NCBI GenBank assembly: GCA_018780025.1
Contig: JADMKH010000088.1
Location: 1 to 16,831 of the forward strand
Source: Thiobacillus sp.
GTDB taxonomy: Bacteria > Pseudomonadota > Gammaproteobacteria > Burkholderiales > Thiobacillaceae
Direction of reading: 5' to 3'
DNA: 16,831 nt
Each line of letters opens with the position of its first letter. The first letter of the stretch is position 1. A program made the translations under genes and the position numbers. Below are positions 14,357 through 16,831 of the stretch, one piece after another. The notes under the pieces are model-generated. The model saw nothing but the letters and a program-made list of their open reading frames with translations, was not told the origin of the DNA and did not search any database.

Positions 14357-15501
14357 GCGCGCTGAATGGGACGCCGCTCCACCTGGATTTTCAGATCCAG
14401 CTGTTTTTGCTTGCGCGCCACTTTGAGTTGGGCAGTGGCGCCGGGGTTCAGGTCAGCGATCAGGTTGAGCAGCGAGGATGAATCAACGACCGTTTTGCTG
14501 TTGACGCTTAGCAGAATGTCGCCTGGACGGACGCCCCCCACTTCCGCCGGGCCGCCTTTCAATACGCCCGCGATCAGCGCGCCTTCCGCATTCTTCAGGC
14601 CAAAGGAATCGGCCAGTTCGGGCGTCAGGTCCTGCACTTCTATCCCCACCCAGCCGCGCGTCACGCTGCCGGTTTTGATGATTTGCTCCATAACCTGACG
14701 AGCAATGCTGACGGGGATGGCAAATCCAATGCCTTGCGAGCCACCGGTCCGTGAATATATGGCGCTGTTGACCCCCACCAGGTTGCCGGCCGCATCGACC
14801 AGCGCACCGCCCGAGTTCCCTGGATTGATGGCAGCATCGGTCTGGATAAAGTTCTCGAAAGTATTGATGCCCAGATGGGTTCGGCCAAGCGCGCTGACAA
14901 TGCCGGCCGTTACCGTTTGACCCACGCCGAAGGGGTTGCCCACAGCCAGTACCCAGTCACCGACATTCAGGCTTTCGGGCTGGGCAAATGTGATGGCGGG
15001 TAGATTACTGGCTTCAATTTTCAGGACAGCCAGATCCGTCTCGGGGTCCGCGCCTACCACGCGTGCGGGCAGCGTTCGGCCGTCGGCCAGGGCAACCTGA
15101 ATTTCGTCAGCCGCTTCGACCACATGGTGGTTGGTCAGGATGTAGCCATTCGAGCTCACAATGACGCCGGAACCGAGGTTCGAAGCCTGGCGCGGCTTGG
15201 GGTCAAGCCGGTCACCGAAAAAGTAGCGGAAAACCGGATCCTCCAGTGCGGGGTGCGCAGGATCACGTATTTTTTGCTGGGTGAAAATATTCACCACGGT
15301 CGGAATGACTTTTTTCGCAGAAGGGGCAAAGGATTCGCTGGGCGTCAGCCGGCTGGCTGAAGTCTGCTGCGCCTGCTGGATGGTGAGACTTTGCGGTTGT
15401 GGCTGCCAGCGCAACAGGTCGGGTTTGAATAAAGCGACGATGAACAATACGCCCAAGGCCACCGTGGCGGATTGGGCAAAAAGCAACCAGAGTTTGCGCA
15501 T
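14335..15501 (-). CDS. Membrane-anchored HtrA/DegS-type serine protease
   Basis: A 388-residue S1C protease with an N-terminal membrane anchor (about 5-24), a trypsin-like domain and one PDZ domain (about 282-375). The catalytic triad is H126 in TNHHVV, D156 in ETDLAVL and S230 in GNSGGA. A single PDZ and an uncleaved anchor fit DegS/AlgW-like periplasmic proteases rather than soluble two-PDZ DegP. The ATG at 15501 is chosen because relatives begin close to RKLWLLFAQ; upstream in-frame starts reach 15582. No good Shine-Dalgarno is seen. DegS-type enzymes start regulated proteolysis of anti-sigma factors in other bacteria, so a link to the nearby anti-sigma gene is possible, but the position next to petAB is common in betaproteobacteria and may be unrelated. 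Confidence 0.92.
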   Translation of the reverse strand: MRKLWLLFAQSATVALGVLFIVALFKPDLLRWQPQPQSLTIQQAQQTSASRLTPSESFAPSAKKVIPTVVNIFTQQKIRDPAHPALEDPVFRYFFGDRLDPKPRQASNLGSGVIVSSNGYILTNHHVVEAADEIQVALADGRTLPARVVGADPETDLAVLKIEASNLPAITFAQPESLNVGDWVLAVGNPFGVGQTVTAGIVSALGRTHLGINTFENFIQTDAAINPGNSGGALVDAAGNLVGVNSAIYSRTGGSQGIGFAIPVSIARQVMEQIIKTGSVTRGWVGIEVQDLTPELADSFGLKNAEGALIAGVLKGGPAEVGGVRPGDILLSVNSKTVVDSSSLLNLIADLNPGATAQLKVARKQKQLDLKIQVERRPIQRAPEPQEP

Positions 15502-15544
15502 AGTTATTAAATTCATGGGCTTGGCGTGATTTCGCCACGCCGCG

Positions 15545-15550
15545 ATTATA
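15545..15550 (-). promoter_or_regulatory. Candidate -10 box for the HtrA-type gene
   Basis: A perfect TATAAT on the minus strand, about 44 bases upstream of the chosen start codon. The matching -35 region is poor, so the call is tentative. Confidence 0.4.
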
Positions 15551-15656
15551 GCGTGTGGCGATGCTCTGCTACGACTTTCCAATATTGGGCTTCCGGAGAA
15601 GGGGTCAATTTGGTTAGAATGCCGGTTTTATCGCAATACGTTCGGGTTAAGCAAAC

Positions 15657-16262
15657 ATGAGCCAGGAAGCAGATGGGCAAAAAGTGGACACACGTAAACG
15701 AAAATTCCTGATTGCGGCGACTAGCGCTGTGGGCGGGGTTGCAGCGGCGGGCGTCGCGATCCCTCTGGTGATGAGCATGATGCCGAGTGCACGCGCCAAA
15801 GCAGCGGGTGCACCGGTGGAAGTGGATATCAGCAAAATCGAGCCTGGCATGCTTTTGACCGTCGAGTGGCGCGGCAAGCCGGTGTGGATCGTCAACCGCT
15901 CCAAGGAAATGCTCGACCTGATGGCCAAGCATGACGATAAATTGACCGATCCCAATAGCGAACAGCTTCAACAACCTGATTACTGCAAAAACGCAGTCCG
16001 TTCTATCAAGCCGGAATATCTGGTTGCGGTGGGAATTTGTACGCACCTCGGGTGTTCGCCGACGTACCGCAAGGAAGTGGGCGCGGCTGATTTGGGCGCG
16101 GATTGGCCGGGCGGCTTCTTCTGCCCTTGCCACGGTTCGCGCTTCGACCTTGCTGCGCGCGTATACAAGGGCGCCCCGGCCCCAACCAATCTCGTGATTC
16201 CGCCTCATCAATACCTCAGCGATGCCAAATTGCTGATCGGTGTAGACGCAAAAGGAGCTTAA
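15657..16262 (+). CDS. petA: Ubiquinol-cytochrome c reductase iron-sulfur (Rieske) subunit
   Basis: A 201-residue Rieske protein of the cytochrome bc1 complex. CTHLGC and CPCHG supply the cluster ligands C128, H130, C156 and H159, with C133 and C158 as the structural disulfide. A single N-terminal membrane helix at about 18-40 follows TRKRKFL, a Tat-like signal with Lys-Arg in place of the usual Arg-Arg pair. The ATG at 15657 is the first in frame. TAGAAT at 15615-15620 is a possible -10 with no clear -35. The petB start follows by four bases. Confidence 0.97.
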   Translation: MSQEADGQKVDTRKRKFLIAATSAVGGVAAAGVAIPLVMSMMPSARAKAAGAPVEVDISKIEPGMLLTVEWRGKPVWIVNRSKEMLDLMAKHDDKLTDPNSEQLQQPDYCKNAVRSIKPEYLVAVGICTHLGCSPTYRKEVGAADLGADWPGGFFCPCHGSRFDLAARVYKGAPAPTNLVIPPHQYLSDAKLLIGVDAKGA

Positions 16263-16266
16263 ATAA

Positions 16267-16831
16267 ATGTCTGCCCTGCAAAAAGTGATGGGTTGGGTCG
16301 ATGACCGTTTCCCCCTCACCGCCACTTACAAAGCGCACCTGTCCGAATACTACGCGCCGAAGAATTTCAATTTCTGGTACTTCTTCGGCTCGCTGGCGTT
16401 GCTGGTGCTGGTGCTTCAGATAGTCACCGGTATTTTCCTCACCATGAACTACAAGCCGGATGCAGAGCTCGCCTTTGCCTCCGTCGAGTACATCATGCGC
16501 GACGTCGAGTGGGGCTGGCTGATTCGCTACATGCACTCCACCGGCGCCTCGCTGTTCTTTGTTGTGGTCTATCTGCACATGTTCCGTGGCCTGATGTACG
16601 GTTCCTACCGCAAGCCGCGTGAGCTGATCTGGATTTTCGGCGTGCTGATCTATCTGGCGTTGATGGCCGAAGCCTTCCTCGGCTACCTGCTGCCGTGGGG
16701 CCAGATGTCGTTCTGGGGCGCCCAGGTGATCGTCAACCTGTTCGCCGCCGTGCCCTTCATCGGCGAAGACCTGTCGATCTGGATCCGCGGCGACTACGTG
16801 ATTTCCGACGCCACGCTGAACCGCTTCTTCG
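16267..16831 (+). CDS. petB: Cytochrome b of the bc1 complex, 3' truncated by the window
   Basis: The first 188 residues of cytochrome b, ending at the window edge with the frame open. The start MSALQKVMGWVDDRFP, the stretch FNFWYFFGSLALLVLVLQIVTG, and RYMHSTGASLFFVVVYLHMFR with heme ligands H90 and H104 are typical; GYLLPWGQMSFWGA is also conserved. AGGAG at 16252-16256 precedes the ATG at somewhat long spacing. With petA it forms the start of a petABC operon; cytochrome c1 should lie downstream. Confidence 0.97.
   Translation, partial: MSALQKVMGWVDDRFPLTATYKAHLSEYYAPKNFNFWYFFGSLALLVLVLQIVTGIFLTMNYKPDAELAFASVEYIMRDVEWGWLIRYMHSTGASLFFVVVYLHMFRGLMYGSYRKPRELIWIFGVLIYLALMAEAFLGYLLPWGQMSFWGAQVIVNLFAAVPFIGEDLSIWIRGDYVISDATLNRFF

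Overview
The window looks like a chromosomal segment of a betaproteobacterium, probably an autotrophic or sulfur/iron-oxidising Nitrosomonadales relative such as a Thiobacillus-like organism. This is inference from protein style and gene order: the arg cluster, a BPH-type proteasome homologue (a family described from betaproteobacteria), DUF3579, the order HtrA protease / petA / petB, and several exported DsrE-type and c-type cytochrome proteins. No rRNA, tRNA, CRISPR array or transposase gene was seen.

Layout. Positions 1-254 hold the end of rpsT (ribosomal protein S20), followed by a terminator shared with a convergent DUF3579 gene. Positions 800-1409 hold a 31-residue membrane peptide and a four-helix membrane protein resembling the membrane domain of PuuD-type urate oxidases. 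Positions 1517-5091 form an arginine operon, argD-argF-(DUF2283)-argG, supplying three steps from N-acetylornithine to argininosuccinate. Positions 5118-7574 run on with ppnP, a BPH-type Ntn-hydrolase, a YajQ-family protein, a DJ-1/PfpI protein and a two-CBS-domain protein. On the minus strand, 9674 down to 7590 encodes a periplasmic cytochrome c, a pterin dehydratase, the ribosome GTPase RsgA and an exported DsrE-like protein. Oligoribonuclease (orn) reads the other way and ends in a strong terminator next to a nested palindromic element of about 130 bp.

The most unusual part is 10555-14324. An ECF sigma factor, a membrane anti-sigma factor and an exported thioredoxin-fold DUF255/YyaL-like protein are joined by overlapping or nearly overlapping reading frames, and an exported DsrE-like protein is transcribed divergently. 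The presumed periplasmic domain of the anti-sigma factor is itself a DsrE homologue, clearly related to the divergent exported protein. The two divergent transcription units carry mirror-image ECF-type promoters, GGAATAA-N15-CGTCAAA and GGAATAA-N15-CGTCCCA. This suggests a self-contained envelope sulfur/redox-sensing regulon: a periplasmic DsrE sensor on the anti-sigma factor, with an exported DsrE protein and an exported CxxC protein as outputs or signal modulators. I know of no described system with this composition, but I could not search for one.

The right end (14335-16831) holds a membrane-anchored HtrA/DegS-type protease on the minus strand, and petA (Rieske protein) and the start of petB (cytochrome b) of the cytochrome bc1 complex on the plus strand.
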